Assembly (NCBI GenBank): GCA_000328365.1
Contig: KB293367.1
Coordinates: 283,093-347,092 of the forward strand
Direction: 5' to 3'
Length of the DNA: 64,000 nucleotides
Origin: Capitella teleta
Lineage: Eukaryota > Annelida > Polychaeta > Capitellidae
Shown: piece after piece, positions 12,069 through 27,039 of the stretch
Position numbering within the stretch: position 1 is the first letter of the stretch
Layout of the letters: each line of letters starts with the position of its first letter
Notes under the pieces: generated by a model
The model's input: only the letters and a program-made list of their open reading frames with translations
Database searches by the model: none
Told to the model about the DNA's origin: nothing
Program-made: the position numbers and the translations under genes

Positions 12069-14824
12069 GTGCATCAACAAGTACAACAACCAACAGCGGA
12101 CCCCACGGGACCCGGAACAGGGAACCTAATTGGGTCTTTTTTCCCGCTCCCGAAGGACACCTGAAGATCGGGATCCGGGTCTTTTAGGCGCTATAACAAG
12201 CTATCGTACAACACTCACAGGGCAGGCTTCTTAGGGGAATTATGAGGGGGGCTTACGGTGCAAGGCCGACGCGTGAAAGTGTGTCAGCAAGAACGAGTGA
12301 ACGAACCCGACGATATATTTACGACCAGAGTGAATTTGGACAAGGATCAGCAGAGGAAGCAAAAGAAATCTGCGAAATCACCTGCGAATAGAGAGTTCCA
12401 ACAGGATCACCTATCCTCCCGAAAGACTTGTGCTGTTGTTGAATGTTCTGTATTTTCTTCCGGTCTTGTTCACTTGTTCTTCTTGCGATGCTATCTTGCC
12501 GACTGCCCACCGGTCACTGCGGCTGACCACGCGTTGCATCCGACTCAAAACACCGCCACGCTCCTAGCGCGTACTAAACCGACGCCGAAGAAACATGCGT
12601 AGTAAAAACTCATAGATGTTTGATGAACCCGATGCTGCTGCTTCTGCTGGCCAGCTGAGGGGCGGGGAGGGGGCAAGCACACTGACCAATCGCTGACCGG
12701 TGCTCAGTCCAGCGGCTGTCCATCGCTGCGATGCGTGCATTGCACAACAGCAGTTGCCTCGAGAGGCGAGGGAGCCGCAAGGGAAGCAAAAAGAGCGCTG
12801 AGGATGTTTTAAACAGCTGAATATGTCCACTAATTACAGCAATATCTTCATGAATGTAAATATTGTCGCGTACGCAATTGACTTAGCGTGTTGCTATTGC
12901 TTTCACCCTGAGTAAACCACAGCATTTAGATGCCAGTAAAACACATTCATCACCATTGCCGTGCTTCCATGATGGCGGATCAATGAATATATTTCTATTG
13001 CTCCTTCTCTCGGACTCGAACAAATCCTTCCTCGTTCCTGAAACACCGCTGGCAGGAAATGCGAAGCCTTAGGTTTTAATTAGTTCCGACTCCATTGGTT
13101 GAGATGTCATCGGGTTTTTGCCATTTGGTTAAAACTGGGTCAAAGTGGAATTTAGGTCACAGTGACGCAATGGCGTGGTTCCTCATGGCAACGGGGCAAA
13201 GCCTCTTTTGGCGAGTAATCGCTGAGGTTTTTCAGAAGGGCAATCGAGGCCAGGGTAACAAAGGGGCACTCGTACTGGTCTTGCTCTCGAACGGGTTATG
13301 AACAATTCAAAGGGGCCAAGAGAAGTGCGCCTCCAGGTACGCGAATGTCCACAGTAAAGAAGCGGACACGTCCCTCATGCCCACTGCAAAAGACGCGACG
13401 CTGCTCAAACGGACTTCAAAAACAGACAACTCAATTGCTCGACGAATACGCTTGTAAAGCGAGCGGGTAACGTGAGTACTCGTGTACGCCACTGATTAGG
13501 CATCAGATAGAATACGAAGGGGTGGTTATGAAATGTTTAGGGCCGGTTTAATGTGCGTCATCAGCGTCTGCAGTGGACTGCAAGCCTCGCGTGTTGCGCT
13601 TGTGCCGCCCATCGCTCGTAGTAGAAGCGTTGTCAGCCATGGAAGGTGTGTTTTACGCTGCGTGTGGACGCTGTGCACGTGACCCTGTGGGCAAACCGCA
13701 GCCTTTTCTGTGCCTGATCTGCCTAATTGCCCTCTACATATCGACCTTGTAGCTAAAACTCAATCAGGACGACAACCTTAGCTCCTTTTAATGTGTTGCC
13801 TGATTAGCCCGACATCGATTCGACCCTGAACGAATATCGGGCGAGTTTTTGCTGCGGCAAAACGGATCAAAGGCTCAAAATAAGCCACCTGCACGCCACG
13901 GAGTACTCACGTATTACAAAGAGACATGTATGTGTGACACTGGACTCTTAATTATGCATTGCTGCAATCTGTTTATCAGCGTGGGTTGGTAGACCAGTCT
14001 ATTCGGTTATACAAAAACGAAATCTCATTGCCAGACGTGTTTGTTAACATTTCATGATAAACAAACAACTCCAAAGGATCAAAAGTACAAACTAAAACAC
14101 CTATCATATATGATTACGCAACAACCAGGATTGCGGAAATCTATTTAATTGATAAGCTGATAAATCTTATCGGAAGAGTGCAACCCCATTTCTTGTTACT
14201 ATTATGCAAATGTCGTTGGGAAATTTCAACCTCGCCAAAAATGACAGGTAAGGTGGTGGTAATAGTTTTCATTAATCGTTGAATTAACCCTATATCTCCC
14301 CCCTTAGCTACTAACCCTTCCGTTCTTTTCCTTCTTTACAGCCCTCTAGAAAGTAGGCAGCGTCTTCCTCGAAGTGAGCTCGTCGCTCAAGGGGCATCAA
14401 GTCCTTGCACTCAGTGAAAAACCGATGCTATTTTAGTACAGAAGATATCTTTACTCACGCAAACGACACAGCCGCTGATGACATAACACAAATGCCTCTG
14501 TTTCGAAGTTCGATGTATTTTATGAAGCTTGCGCCATTTTAATGGTCATCTTTTCTGTCTTATTTTGAAAATTAATTAGGGACGGGAACAAGGCACTTCC
14601 CAAATTGAACAAGTTTTTTTATTGCCGTCGCCGCAGGAGGCCGCTTAAAATGCCGTAACGGAGGCATAAAAATCAACTCGGTGACGTGTGTGATGAACCG
14701 TTACGACAGTTACGTGGCAATTTGGGGATGCATACATTAAGTCCTTCCTCCGCTCATGAATATCCCTGCTTCCTCCATTCCTCCTATAAGTCCCTTTGGC
14801 GCAATAGAATTGGGTGTTCCAAAC

Positions 14825-14904
<80 letters not shown>

Positions 14905-14911
14905 AGATAGA
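14825..14911. repeat. (TGAT)n microsatellite
   Basis: About 20 nearly perfect GATT/TGAT tetranucleotide units that end in two GATA variants. Simple-sequence slippage explains the long open frame through it. Confidence 0.97.
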
Positions 14912-17900
14912 TTTTTTCCCTTGTACTATTATAATTTCATCATTTATTTATTTATTTCCTTATTCATAAACATATATTTACTAGAACCCATTTGTCGATT
15001 GAATCTCTCATTAAGTGACCATCAGTTAATTGTACAGCACGAGTTCTTCTTAATTTACTGCTCGTCTGATTTTCGTGACATTGTCAATTTCCTGCGGCCA
15101 ACATCGGTGGACATTCGCCTAAAAAGCGGAGCGCGCTTTTCTTTGACGACCACCATTAAGTGGAGGCGAGAGGAGGAGACAGCGGTTGCTATCAGCGCAT
15201 ATCAAATGTCCGGGCAGACTGGCCCAGTCGCCCTGCTATGGAAATGCTTTAATAAATAACATCTCATGCATTAAAAAGCGATTTATTGCTTCGATAATCT
15301 GCCATGATACCTCGTTTAGAGAAAGTCAGTAGAGGCGGGAGTACTGTTTGCGCATGCGCGCCTGGAGAGTAACTTCTGTCCGCGAGATTTCATGACACAT
15401 TCGCGTATTCAAGAGAAACGTGTAAAACATTTCACAGCGTGTGAGACACTCAAAGACTTAATGCGCTCTCGTGAAATCGGGGCTTCATTGCTACCGAAAA
15501 AGAAACCGATGGTGCCTGAATGTTTGACCAGTGTCCGACATAGTGGGCAGCAATGACCGTTGCTTATGGAACCACAAATGACGAAATGAAGGAATAAAGC
15601 ATTGCGTTTGACACTTGCTACAAAACGCAAGCAGAGTGGGCTAGGGACATTGGCCAGTAATGTGTCCAGTTATCACGTAGTCGTCAAATAACTGACCACT
15701 GCAGTGGACATGGTGATTCATGCTGCCACGAGGGTCATCTCACAAAACACTGAATTAAAAACAAACATTCTGAAATCTTGTTAGCGGCCACGCGGGCACC
15801 TCTCCCCCACCCCAGCTTTCCTGGACTTTCCAGGCACGTCCAGCTGAAATCACTTCCTGGAAGCGACGTCCACGATACCTGTGTGGAAAATTATGATGCT
15901 TGCACACGTTTAAGTCGAATATGAGCAGCACGCTGAATGTGCATGCTATAACGTCATACGTTAGTCCTACGCAAATTGGGCCCACGTGCATTGGCGTACA
16001 TATCTTATATATGTACGACTTTTACACGGACAGACTTCGTAGGCGCGTCGCCAATTCTATACTATATTTGGTTGATTCACAATTACTAGTATTTAACTTG
16101 TGTACCATGTATATCTCAATTGCGAATATAATTAATAGCACGTTTAACACATTCGATCATAATAATGTATTCATTTAAAATGCGCAAATATAAAATATTG
16201 TTGAACAAATTTTATACAATATTGTGCTTTAATAGTTATCATTATTCAGTTTAACACCCTTCCAATTCTGATCAGATGTTTGTCAACAATAATATATAAA
16301 AACCTATATATTTACAGGTATCTTTTATGGTCTTTGAAATGTCATAATTACAGTCTTCGGTTTTACCGTTTCGACATTGCATGCACGATGTTGTTATAAT
16401 AGTACCACGAACAATCTCAATTTTGGATAAGAAAAAACAAAAAAAAAACAAAAAAAAAAATCAGCTAACTGGCTTCATTGATTTAACATACACAATACAT
16501 GTTGTGAAGTATTGTTGAGGTTTTCAAGTACTGTGTAAGTAGACTCTACTGGCAACTGCTTCTCTTAGACCGCATATTCTTCATGCATGGCCGCATAGGC
16601 TGGCCATCAACACACTGTCCCATGTCCAGAAGCCAATATGGTTTATTGTCATCTGTTTTGGTCAGTTAGATCCGTGCTCCTTGTGACCGAACACGGCACT
16701 GGCCGACGGTCATCGCGATGCGGCTGTCAGTGGTGACATGAATGCAGGCCAACGGTCATCTTGTCAATATCAAAGCTTAAATGGCGGTCAAACATCGGCA
16801 GGGCCCGGCCAATTAATATCTCATCCTCGTATGACAAAAACTCCAAGTCGACAGATCTCGTGCGGATCAGCCGTGATTCCGCGGGATTTGGGCATCCGCA
16901 ATATGGAAATACTCTGAGAATTGTATCGACGTCGAGCAAGAGGGGGCTGCACAAAGCAGGCCCAAAACAAGGCAGCACTTGTTACGTAATCCTGAGATGC
17001 TCCCCTTTCCCCGAACAAGAGAGTGCAGCAGAGGCTGGCATGAATAGGGCGAGGGCTGCAGGGGTTAGGGCGGCCAATCAGGGGGCTATTTTTTTGCTCG
17101 TCTGCGGTCACAGCAGGCAAAATGAGTAGAATACGAAAGAGCGGCTTGCAAAGGCGAGTAACGAGGACGTTTCAGCGGAATGTTTTATTCCGCTGCGGAG
17201 CAAGTAACCCCGCTCATGCGACATACCCCAATCAGCTCAGACAGCGCCGATTCTTCTCTCCCTGCCCAAATATGAAGGGCGATCGAGGGAGTACGCATGC
17301 GTGAAACATCTCTTCCGGAATCCTTGAGCTCCCGGGGTGGGGAGGGGAGAAAAAAGGCTCCCCCTGGGCAGAGGCAGATCAAAGGGAAGCGGTCATCTGA
17401 TGTCCAGCATCGATTATCGATCGCTGTTTCTATCCTTTCTGCCTCACTTAATTCATTTCCATGATTTTGTGACCCGGTCACTTAATAAAAATGGACAAGC
17501 ACTTCTTTACTCTCCTCCTAATCTCCCTTCCCCTTCCCCCTCCCTTGATCTCGCAGTCAGATCCGTCAGATCGTCCCCCTCATCTGAATCAATCAGGACG
17601 ACATGGACGCTTTTTTTTCTCCTCATTTCTTTCCCCGTTCAGCGTTCTTGCGGCGACATAACCTATACGATGCGCGTTGTCCATAATGGATGCCAATCGC
17701 TTTTATTCGTTTATTGCCGAGTATTACGCAACTCGAACGAGCCCTTTTAAGGCTGATGATATTATTCAGTTGCTTTGCCTATTACGTAATGCTTTTGTTG
17801 TGTGTGGAATTATACATAACGTTCTTATCTGCAATGCTCCAAGAATCGATCCGACGAAATTAACACAGAGAACAAGTCGCCCCATGTGTAATATATTAAT

Positions 17901-18181
17901 ATATATATTTATATTTATATTATATTTTATTAATATATATATTTATATTCGGGTATACCAGTTAATCAGAGGAGATTCGCTTGATTACAAGAAGTCACGT
18001 GGGAGCAATTTGTTTACAGAAAACAAGACTGGGTTCAATGCTGTTTTTAATCTATTACACTGTTTGGTCTTCGCTTATTCATCTTCTGTCTCTCTCTAGA
18101 TCTCTATAGCATAGAGATGAGAAGTGTCCATGCATGTGGATGCCTTTTTACGGCGTCGTCGAATGCTGCGAAAGTACTCAC

Positions 18182-18254
18182 CCCAGTTGAGGGAGGCTGT
18201 GAGCTGCATTTGTTTCAGCCGCTCCTCGCTCAGGTCCTCCTCCCGATTCTCCAT
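18182..18254 (-). CDS. Orphan first-exon candidate upstream of hunchback
   Basis: On the minus strand an ATG at 18254 opens 24 codons beginning MENREEDLSEERLKQMQLTA, then meets a strong donor (CTGGG|GTGAGTAC) at 18182. The peptide is acidic and helix-prone. Possible acceptors (TTTCTCAG, TTCAG) lie just upstream, so a 5' UTR exon may precede it. It lies 12 kb upstream of hunchback on the same strand and could be an alternative 5' exon. However, it ends in phase 1, whereas the upstream splice edge of hunchback (6339) needs phase 2. Direct joining would give only a short upstream ORF that stops at TAA before the hunchback ATG, so an intermediate exon or a different gene is possible. I do not recognise the peptide with certainty. 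Confidence 0.4.
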
Positions 18255-21200
18255 CCTCACAAAAATGCGCTGAATTCTGAGAAATATCCGCAAAACTGAA
18301 CATAATAATTCGCTTAAGAGTTACAACCGGACATGACCCTAAAGTCACTTCTGACTATAGCACTTGACGCAAGGCCCACACCTACTACATGTGTAAAAGA
18401 CTGGACCTTACACCGGCCTTAATAAAAAAACATATCCTGTGGATGGCCCCCACCCCCTTCGATATATCTATGAGATGAGTCTCGGGTGAAGTTACCTTAG
18501 TTATTTAATGTTACGTCACCTGCCCAAAATGTGTTGTTTTTTTTCACTCACAATAACAGCTTACCTTAAGCCTTGGGTGGACAGAGTCATCTAAGGTCAA
18601 AGTTCATTCCTTCGACTTCATTCCTCCCCATTGCACTGTTACATCAATCTAAAAGTTACGACTGAAGTGTCATTCTATTATTACCATTTTTATTTCTCTT
18701 TCCTTGTGATCTAGGACTGACAACACAAGCGGTAATATTGAGTAATCTCCAGAATTTTGTTCAAGTTTTTAAAAAGAGAAAAACACAACGTTAAAGGTCT
18801 GAAGTTAGTGAGGAAGAAAGAAATCCATCTCCAATTCTCAGTACTCGCATAAGACTACACGAATCATATATGTATGTAGAGCTATAACTTATGTCTGCAG
18901 AAGCCTACCGAGCCATAGGTAATGGAAAATACTTGAGCATAAGACACCAGATTAGAGGGTCGCAGACCGGATTTCCTCGACAGGCAGAAGTAGGCCTAGA
19001 TGACGTGCGCAAGTTAGGATGAGACTAAGGATTGATACCTTATCCATTTCGTCGTCCTTCGGCGCTATAATACACGTACAGAGACTCGCGGTTGTACGTA
19101 CGTTCAAGTTGTAACCAAACGGGATCTCGCGAGAAGGGGATGCGTTTCCGGCGGAAACACGTGTTGCAGGTGAGAGTGGCGCTAAGCAGATGGCCGTGTG
19201 TGGATTTAGAGAGAGAACAAGATGGAGAGAGATAGATTAGAGAGTAGTAGAAAGGCGAAAGAGGAAGTCAGCATGAAAAGACGGCAGAACATGAAGCCAG
19301 TAACGAGATCTATATTCATTGAGAGGCCTAAGTGAATCTTCGCCTTCATTCTGGGTGGAAGGCCGTCGCGTTAAAAGAGATGACCCAGGAGAATAAAAAG
19401 CCCCCCTCGCAGCCGCCACCCCAATCGGCCACGTTCTGCCCCCGCGCCCCCTACAACGTCCCCCCCCCCATCTCCCTTTTCGTTGTCATCTTCTCTCTTA
19501 TTCCTCTCAGCGCTTGGAAGTGATGATCTAATTTAGTGACACGTATTTCGAGGTCTTTACACGGAGGTCGCATGTATAGTAGTAGCCTTGTGTAAAATGT
19601 CTCGTACCTGCATGGATCGTGTGACACGGGCTGCTCACTCAATCAGGAGACCCACGAAGCAGCCGGATTATCGTCGGTGACCGGTGCATGCTATATATAT
19701 GTACACAGAAAAAGATGTCACTGACCAGTGTGGGCCATTTGGCTTAATTTCATGCATAATTCAGCATATACTTTGGGACATACCCATACAGGTAGATCCC
19801 GTCATTCATCAATTGATTACAAACCAGCACTATCAATCATTCAATCACTCCATTATATACTTGCAAAAACAGAGATTCAATTAGGGTAATGTTGATTCGT
19901 TACTAATGGCTTCTCATTTCGCCCTTTTGCTAAAAAGACAATTTTGACCTTTCGTTAAAATACCTTGTTAAACATTTGATGGCTCCATGTGACTTTAAAA
20001 GCTGATCGATAAGCCCCAGGCTCATCACACGTACAGTATACGTACTTAAGTGGCAAACGGGTGAAACACAGCGATCAAGAGATTTGCAGTCTTTTTTCCC
20101 ATACCATCTGCTGTTTTTATTCCCAGGGACAAACAATAAAATGATTTGTGAAATGCCATCCAATGTTAGTCATTAGTTGGCGTGATCAATGTTTTTTGGT
20201 TTGTGAACTTCTGTTTTTGAGAAATCGGATAATCTGAAATCGCCCTCGATGCACCGAGTGTACAGCAATGTTATTGAACAGGAGAGGGCTAGAGGTAGGG
20301 TTGAGTGACAAGGGGGAGGAGAGATGAGAGGGCGGCATCAATTAGTGCGTACACCCTACGATTGGATTCTCTTTTGTTACTGCTGTTATTAGAGCAGATG
20401 CTTATTGCGCTGGTCATGACGATTGGTCATCACCAGCGGACAGCGGTCAGCATCGCTTTTCAATGATTCACCCAACACCACAAATGAATGAAAGTCAAAC
20501 TGGACTCCGTATCGGATCTCATTGCGTGAAATTTATCTGACAAAGGACAAGTTCAAAGTCGGTGACCAAGCGGTCAAATCAAGATGACCTACTCTTTGGC
20601 TTAATTAAAGCAAACTAACTGTCCATCTCTTTGTACTGTAAGCCAATTATTTAAAACACGCCCTTGGTCTGATTGCCTCGCTCTCGTTGCGCGCTCTCCT
20701 CCGCTCCAAATAGCTGCTCACGTGACCACAGAAGCCATTACGTCACCTCTTTACGACCCCAGTTGACCACTGATGGTCAATGATGGTCAGTCGCTTTGCA
20801 GGCTTTTCTGCGCATCCTTAAAATGAACACCTTCCCACGTTTTTAATCACTCATTCGGTTACGCAACCTCCTGATAAGCGCTTATGATTGTCAGAAAACA
20901 AGCGAATGTTTCTTCTTATCAACCGTTACGTAATCATACACCGTATCACTGCGTAGTGATTTCGTAGGCTTTATCAGGCACTCGCACCCGGCGCAAAATT
21001 AAATGATCGAATTATGAACAAAAGCATGAGAAGGTCGTTTGCTTTGTCATATTAATGAAGCAGAACCGTAAAACAGGGTCATAAATCGCCTTGTAATTGC
21101 CAATGGATCATAACACGGATATGTCAGCGTTTAATGCATCAGTAGCGAAGGGTGATATCGTAATGACAGGGGCCAAAAGACAGCTTCATCAAGAAGAAAG

Positions 21201-24019
21201 ACATCCAGACCACCTACCCTCTCAATCATTAGGTGTTCTTAGTGACGTTTTAAGTCATTCTGCACAGGTGGCCACGTGTTTCCAGTCGTAAAGTAATCGC
21301 CTTCAACTACACCCGCCTCTCAATTAGCACCAATGATGGAATTGATTCAAGATTTACGGGCTTTAAACTGTCATTCGATTAAGAAGAATACCGAGAAATA
21401 GAAATAAAATTTCAAGATTCATTTCATCAAAATTATGAGCATTTTTTTTATCATCTGGCTGGAGCTGTGAACTCTTGTTTAGCTGCATTTTAATGAAGGG
21501 AGAAATTAATGTCGTCATTCGACATTTGCGCGTGACCTTGACATATGATCGCCATTCAGAGATGAAATCCGTGAAAGATTCAGGCGAGAGAAAATAAATG
21601 AAACTCATTCGTTGATTAAGTGATAAATGAGAAAGTTGAGATGTTCTCTCGACGCACCACGGTGTCATATGCAGCTGTGTAAAAGACGAAAATGACAAAG
21701 GCAGTCACGATCTCAACTGATGTATCCAATCTCCCAATTAAATTATCAATCTCTTCCTTACTGTATGATAGCTGCTAAATCAAATCAACGGTTTCCATAT
21801 ATCCACCTGTATAAGTTTATAAATAGAACAGAACAAGATTAAATGATATTTACATAATGCAGATGATGTGTCAATTTCAATGAAGTTGTTCTATTTTAAT
21901 AGTGAGCCCTTCATAAAGAATGACTTGCAAAGTTCCACTGAACGGTCTTCTGCCGAAGTAAGAGAACGAGGCGAAAGATTAAAGAGTACAAAACGGAAGA
22001 CTACAAGTACATGTACAAGACGAAAAGCCAGATTTATCCTGAGCTGATGGGCTGTAATCACACGATAAGCCTCCTGCAATTCGCGGTAGAAAGGCAAGAA
22101 ATTGGCGAAAGATCTGTTCTCACGGTTCCTTCATTGAATCTCAGGTCACCCAAGGAAATGGGTTTGTGTTCGCTGATGTTGTTGGTTGATTCCGTTACTT
22201 ACGAGATCTCTGCGATTGAATTGTGATTAACTAAAATAATATCTCAGAGACATTCTGTATGAAACTAGATTTTGCTTTTTTTCGAAGGCATTTTCAGTGA
22301 TCAATGGGAGAATGTCGTTGTGACGCGTCTGCAGAATTTAACTGGCGTTTCAAAATGGCGGCAACGGAACTTGCCGAGCGTTACCGGAACCAGCCGAAGC
22401 GACCGATGCACGTTCTGTTTTGTTAATTTTCTGTGATTCTGTCGAGAGATTTTAAGGAGAGAAAGAAATACCAGATTCTCAAAACTTTGATCCTGGGAAG
22501 GCCGGGAGCTTATGGATTATTGCATAATGATTGCTATTGATTTATAAACTATTTGGATTCAGTTTTTAGCGGGAATTATACCGGGTTTTGTAATTTTGCG
22601 TGTTTGACGGATTGGTGAAATAAGATATATCAAAATTATTGACAAATAAAACTTTAATAATGATACATTTTGTTCACTAACAGTTTCAATACTTGAAGAC
22701 GTGAATATATTACATAGAAATTAACAAATTGTTCATCTGAAAGTAATATTTTTCATCTGATCAATTCCAAACATGCTCACATACTTTCGAGGCATACATG
22801 CATTGAGAAGAATGAAAGTTCTAGGGTACATACTATTAAGTACATGTGCTAGTGCGCATGCAGACATAATTGATCATCTCGTCGATTGGCAATGAAGAAT
22901 AGATTAAGCACATCACTGCATGCACTTCAACAGACTTTGACTGTTCTGATTGAGCAGTGCTCTCACGTTGAGTTGTACCCCATTTGCAAACAGACAAATA
23001 TTTTGCCCAAAGCAAAAGCAATATTAGACTCCTCTAACCAGAAAGCAGGCCAACCTAGGAGATATATCTGGACGAGATAAACACGAGGAGGCGATTACGT
23101 AACCAACTTTCTTTATTTTCTGCTCTTGAGCCGAAGTAAAAACAAGAGATGGTTGCCATGACAACACAATATCCAGACGAATTTTCCCATGGGCGATTGC
23201 GCAACAATCAATTACGCCATTATGCTAATAACATGCATCAGGGGTCGTGCAATCTTTATTTCTTTTCTGTCAAGCGAGGCGACCAATGTTGATTGATCCG
23301 CTATATTGGTTGCAAAAGATGATTGTGTGCATTCAATTGTTCTTCAATAAAAAATTTAAAAAAATCCGAGTTATATGAGATAGACAATGAGCGTCACGTC
23401 TTTGTTGGCCTGTGTTGCACGGTGCTGAATAAGAGTGAATTATTCACAGCGCTCAACGCAGTATTACATAACAGCATAAATACTGCAGCAAAGGCTGAAC
23501 ACACGTTTCGTGAAAACGCTTCATTAATGAAAAGCGTAGGACAATGCGGCACATCAGACGTCGATGAACTCCACAATAAGAGTATTTACTAATTGATTAA
23601 TCTTACGGTTGCATGTTTAATTAATAGACATTGCGCATAGTTCATACTCTTAACTCCCCTTTTGTCCGAGACTTGTCTTGAATTTTATGAATTTAAGAAT
23701 TAGTAAATTACGCCATTTGTTTTTGGTCACTTGGCCGAATTTTTTTTTTTTCTCAAGACAGATTTTTTTTTTCCGCTATGAAGCTGTTAGCTAGGATTTT
23801 TTTCAAGGGTGTCCAACTTTTTCAAGGTTTCCAAAAAGCGTGCGCAGAACACTCAAGGAACATCGAGTGCGCTGACCAGAATTTTCATAGAAAAACACAT
23901 TAGTTTTGTTTATTAAGTGCATAATATGTCAACTAGTCAGAAGAAATAAGACACAAAAGGATGATTCCCAGCAATATGAGGCGGATGGAGCATCTATAGG
24001 AAACTGAGGAAGCTTTAGG

Positions 24020-24290
24020 TCAAGATCCTTGGCTTGAGGCTTCATATCTCTCATTTAGTAAATACTTCACTGGATCCCCTACGTGATATTTGCAACTCGG
24101 AACACCTGAGAAAGTATTAGGACAGGATCCTTGGCTAAAGGCTTCATTTCTGACTGTATATATATGTATGTGTGTGTATGTGTATATATGTATATGTATA
24201 TGTATGTATATATATGTATATATGTATTATGTATATGTGTATATGTATGTATGTGTGTGTATGTGTATATGTATGACATTTATATATCTG
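24020..24290. repeat. Short direct duplication plus (TATG/TG)n microsatellite
   Basis: A segment around AGATCCTTGGCTTGAGGC (about 24026) recurs as GGATCCTTGGCTAAAGGC (about 24125), roughly 100 bp apart with small differences. It is followed from about 24158 by a mixed TATATG/TGTG/TATG simple repeat to about 24283. The valine/tyrosine-rich frames across it are artefacts of the repeat. Confidence 0.85.
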
Positions 24291-27039
24291 TTTATTTGTT
24301 TATTTTTTTTATTTTTTTATTTTTATTTTTATTTTTTTTGTCACTCTCTCGTTGTGCAAGACTCATTATAACTGTACTTTTTATGTGGCGCAAAAGCGAT
24401 CACGCTTCTGCCACTACGTTATTTTCGCACCTTTTATGTTATGATTGATTTATTTATGTTATGATTGAATAAACTATGAATAAACTATATGAATTTCCCC
24501 TATCATATATTCAAAAATTCTCTTACATAAGATAAGATTCTATAACTAGAATATTTGCATCAAATGTATTGTATTTTGAAGGGATTGAATAAAGATCGTC
24601 CATAAATCAGCCATCGTAATATTGATGAACATTCAATGGAGTAAAATGATGTACTAGTTAGTATCTTTGAATCAATATTCTTCAATGAAAATTTTGCATT
24701 ATATGCACATAGAATTTGCTGATTATTGTTTCGGTTTTAAATCATCAACAAAACTTGTGCAATAGTTAGTCTTTAACAGTGTTTAAGCAATATTAAACGC
24801 AAAGCACAACAACAGATGGCACTATCCATTCAACTGATTTCCCTGTGCCATAAACTAAATATAGATCCCATTGATCAACAGTGATTCTGATTTCATGATT
24901 GAAGAGTCGAAAACATACATTGCTCCCCCTCCCTGTTGTCGAGTGATCAGCTACTCACGTGAAATCAAAACTACTACTAGTATATGACTAAAACCGGAAG
25001 GTCATGCTGCGGGCTAATCAGGTCATCTGAAACATGATTGGTTAAGGCTTTAATGTGTATTTAGAATAGCACAAGTTTAGACCAATGAGAGCGGCGTCTC
25101 AGAATACAATTTAAAAAATACTGAAATTGGATTAAACTATTTGCTGAAGAAATAAAGCGCACGGACGATGATTCAATCAAGAAGATAAACGCTCTCGTGA
25201 ATAACATCACTGAGCTAAGCTTCTGTGTAGATTAAAGAGCGAGATGGCCATACAAACATGAACCGCCCATTCCCCTCCAAGGCCTCCAGAGAATCAGCGC
25301 AAGAAAAAGAAACCCTCACGTCAAGTTCTTTTGATGAATGACGAAATATCTGACGTCCCATCGATATATCGAGCAGCATTCATTATTAGGCACGCAAAAC
25401 ATCCAGGAGGGCAGAAGTAATCAACAGCATGCAGAAGAAAAAAAAAAATATGTTAAACAAATTATTGTGGGAATAACGCGGATGTATTATCGTGCTATGT
25501 GACTAAATCACGGTTACCTGTAATAGCATCCAAGAGACAAACATCACAGAATTTAGCAGCAAGTACAGGCAGTCCTTATACGGTACTCAGCTCTGTTCAG
25601 AATAAGTTGGTGCCCAGATCGGAGTGATAAACTGTAACACTTGTGTCCAATAATGCGATACGGTATGCGTGTATTGTTATAATAGTGTCGTATAGATCGA
25701 AATATTTACGTGACATTACAAATGGTGCATCATATCAAATAAATCACCTTGAAGTATTCATGTATAATCTTACATGAACCAGTTCGCAATGCGGTATCTT
25801 TTTGGTGTGTGCGTCTGAGCGAAGAAGGTTGAGGTTGTAGCAGGGTGTCCTTCAGTCGATCACGGTGATAACGTGATTGGCTTTAGAGAAGGCTGAGAGG
25901 CCCTTCAATGTCGCCACGCAGAGAGGCGACGAGGCTCACACGCAAATTTAATCATTTTTGGACGAAATCGAATTTTTACTCGCGTGGATTTCTTCATCGT
26001 CAGATTGGAAGGAAAGGAGGAATGTGAGGTAAAGCAAAGAGGAGGGGAAGAAGGAGGAGGATGTGTGAGGGGTAAAGGGGTGAAGGGGTACATGTACCGG
26101 TACCATCTACCAAGATTGAGCTTGACGCTTGTATCTTATACGGTGGCTGTGTCTTTATCGGGTGTCGATGGTATTTTACGCCGATAAGGCCTCCTCCTAC
26201 CTGCATCGTGAGTACCACTCAATCAACCTCACCTGTCTCTTCTCACTGTTACGTCATCGTTTGATGAGAGCGATGCGATTCTTGCAAAATGATTTGCGAA
26301 ACCAAAGAAGTGCGGCGCCGTTGTCAATTTCGATTGTCTTTGATACACGAATCCATCTCGCGAGAAAAATCCTCTTTGATGCATTGTGGGAAGAGTGCAT
26401 GACGGTTATGTACACTCGATCGGATGTGACGTAACATTGGGCAGGTAGAAATTGAGATAGTATATGTGAGCTGTGATGAAGAGCAACCACGTGATACTGT
26501 AACAATAACCTCTATAACTTCATGCGCAGTAGAAATTCATCGAAAATATTTATGATGATTCCAAAGGGGTCTGGGTTCTGCCCAATGATAACATGAAATT
26601 CGTTGTTGGATCATACATGATTAATATAATAGTAGTAGTTCTCCCTTTTGGGGTTTTATGGTATCGGCAATGTTGCCGAAATGGTGTCGGCAGAAGCTGT
26701 GTTTCAACCATGGCCATAACAAAATAAAAATCCTAGCTTGAGAATTACCTGTACGTAACGCCATAATTAATAATGATGGAGATATGATAATGAAATAATG
26801 AAAGTCGAATATTGTATAGGAGCGCCTGCAGCTGATCATGCGATTGAACAAATATTGTTCCCCCCCCCCTCCTCCCACCCCCTTGTACATGGGTTATGCG
26901 AGTATCCATCGCTAGCACACATGGCAATCAGGAAATGCAGGTAACTGCTTAGTCTAGAAAAAGGTACATGTAATAGTGTACACCTGCATGTAGAATTAAC
27001 AGACAAGTCTTACATGTTAATTATAGCAGATAGAGTAAA

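Larger units (their letters stand above)
6340..18180. other. Gene-poor interval upstream of hunchback, part 1
   Basis: I see no protein-coding similarity in any frame. The interval carries RTTACGTAAY-type sites at 7201, 7707, 8293, 10783, 16981 and 17781, with variants at 8229, 9455, 10277, 10646, 11072, 14113 and 17723. There are many TGACC/GGTCA half-sites and homopolymer tracts. A TGACGTCA CRE lies near 6536, about 250 bp upstream of the hunchback ATG. The most economical reading is regulatory DNA of hunchback; no transcript is supported by sequence alone. Confidence 0.5.

Noticed and set aside
14825-15259. 119-codon frame after the GATT repeat
   Set aside because: No domain, no conserved motif and AT-rich low-complexity start.
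24079-24448. Tyr/Val/Cys-rich frames
   Set aside because: Translation of the TATG/TG simple repeat.
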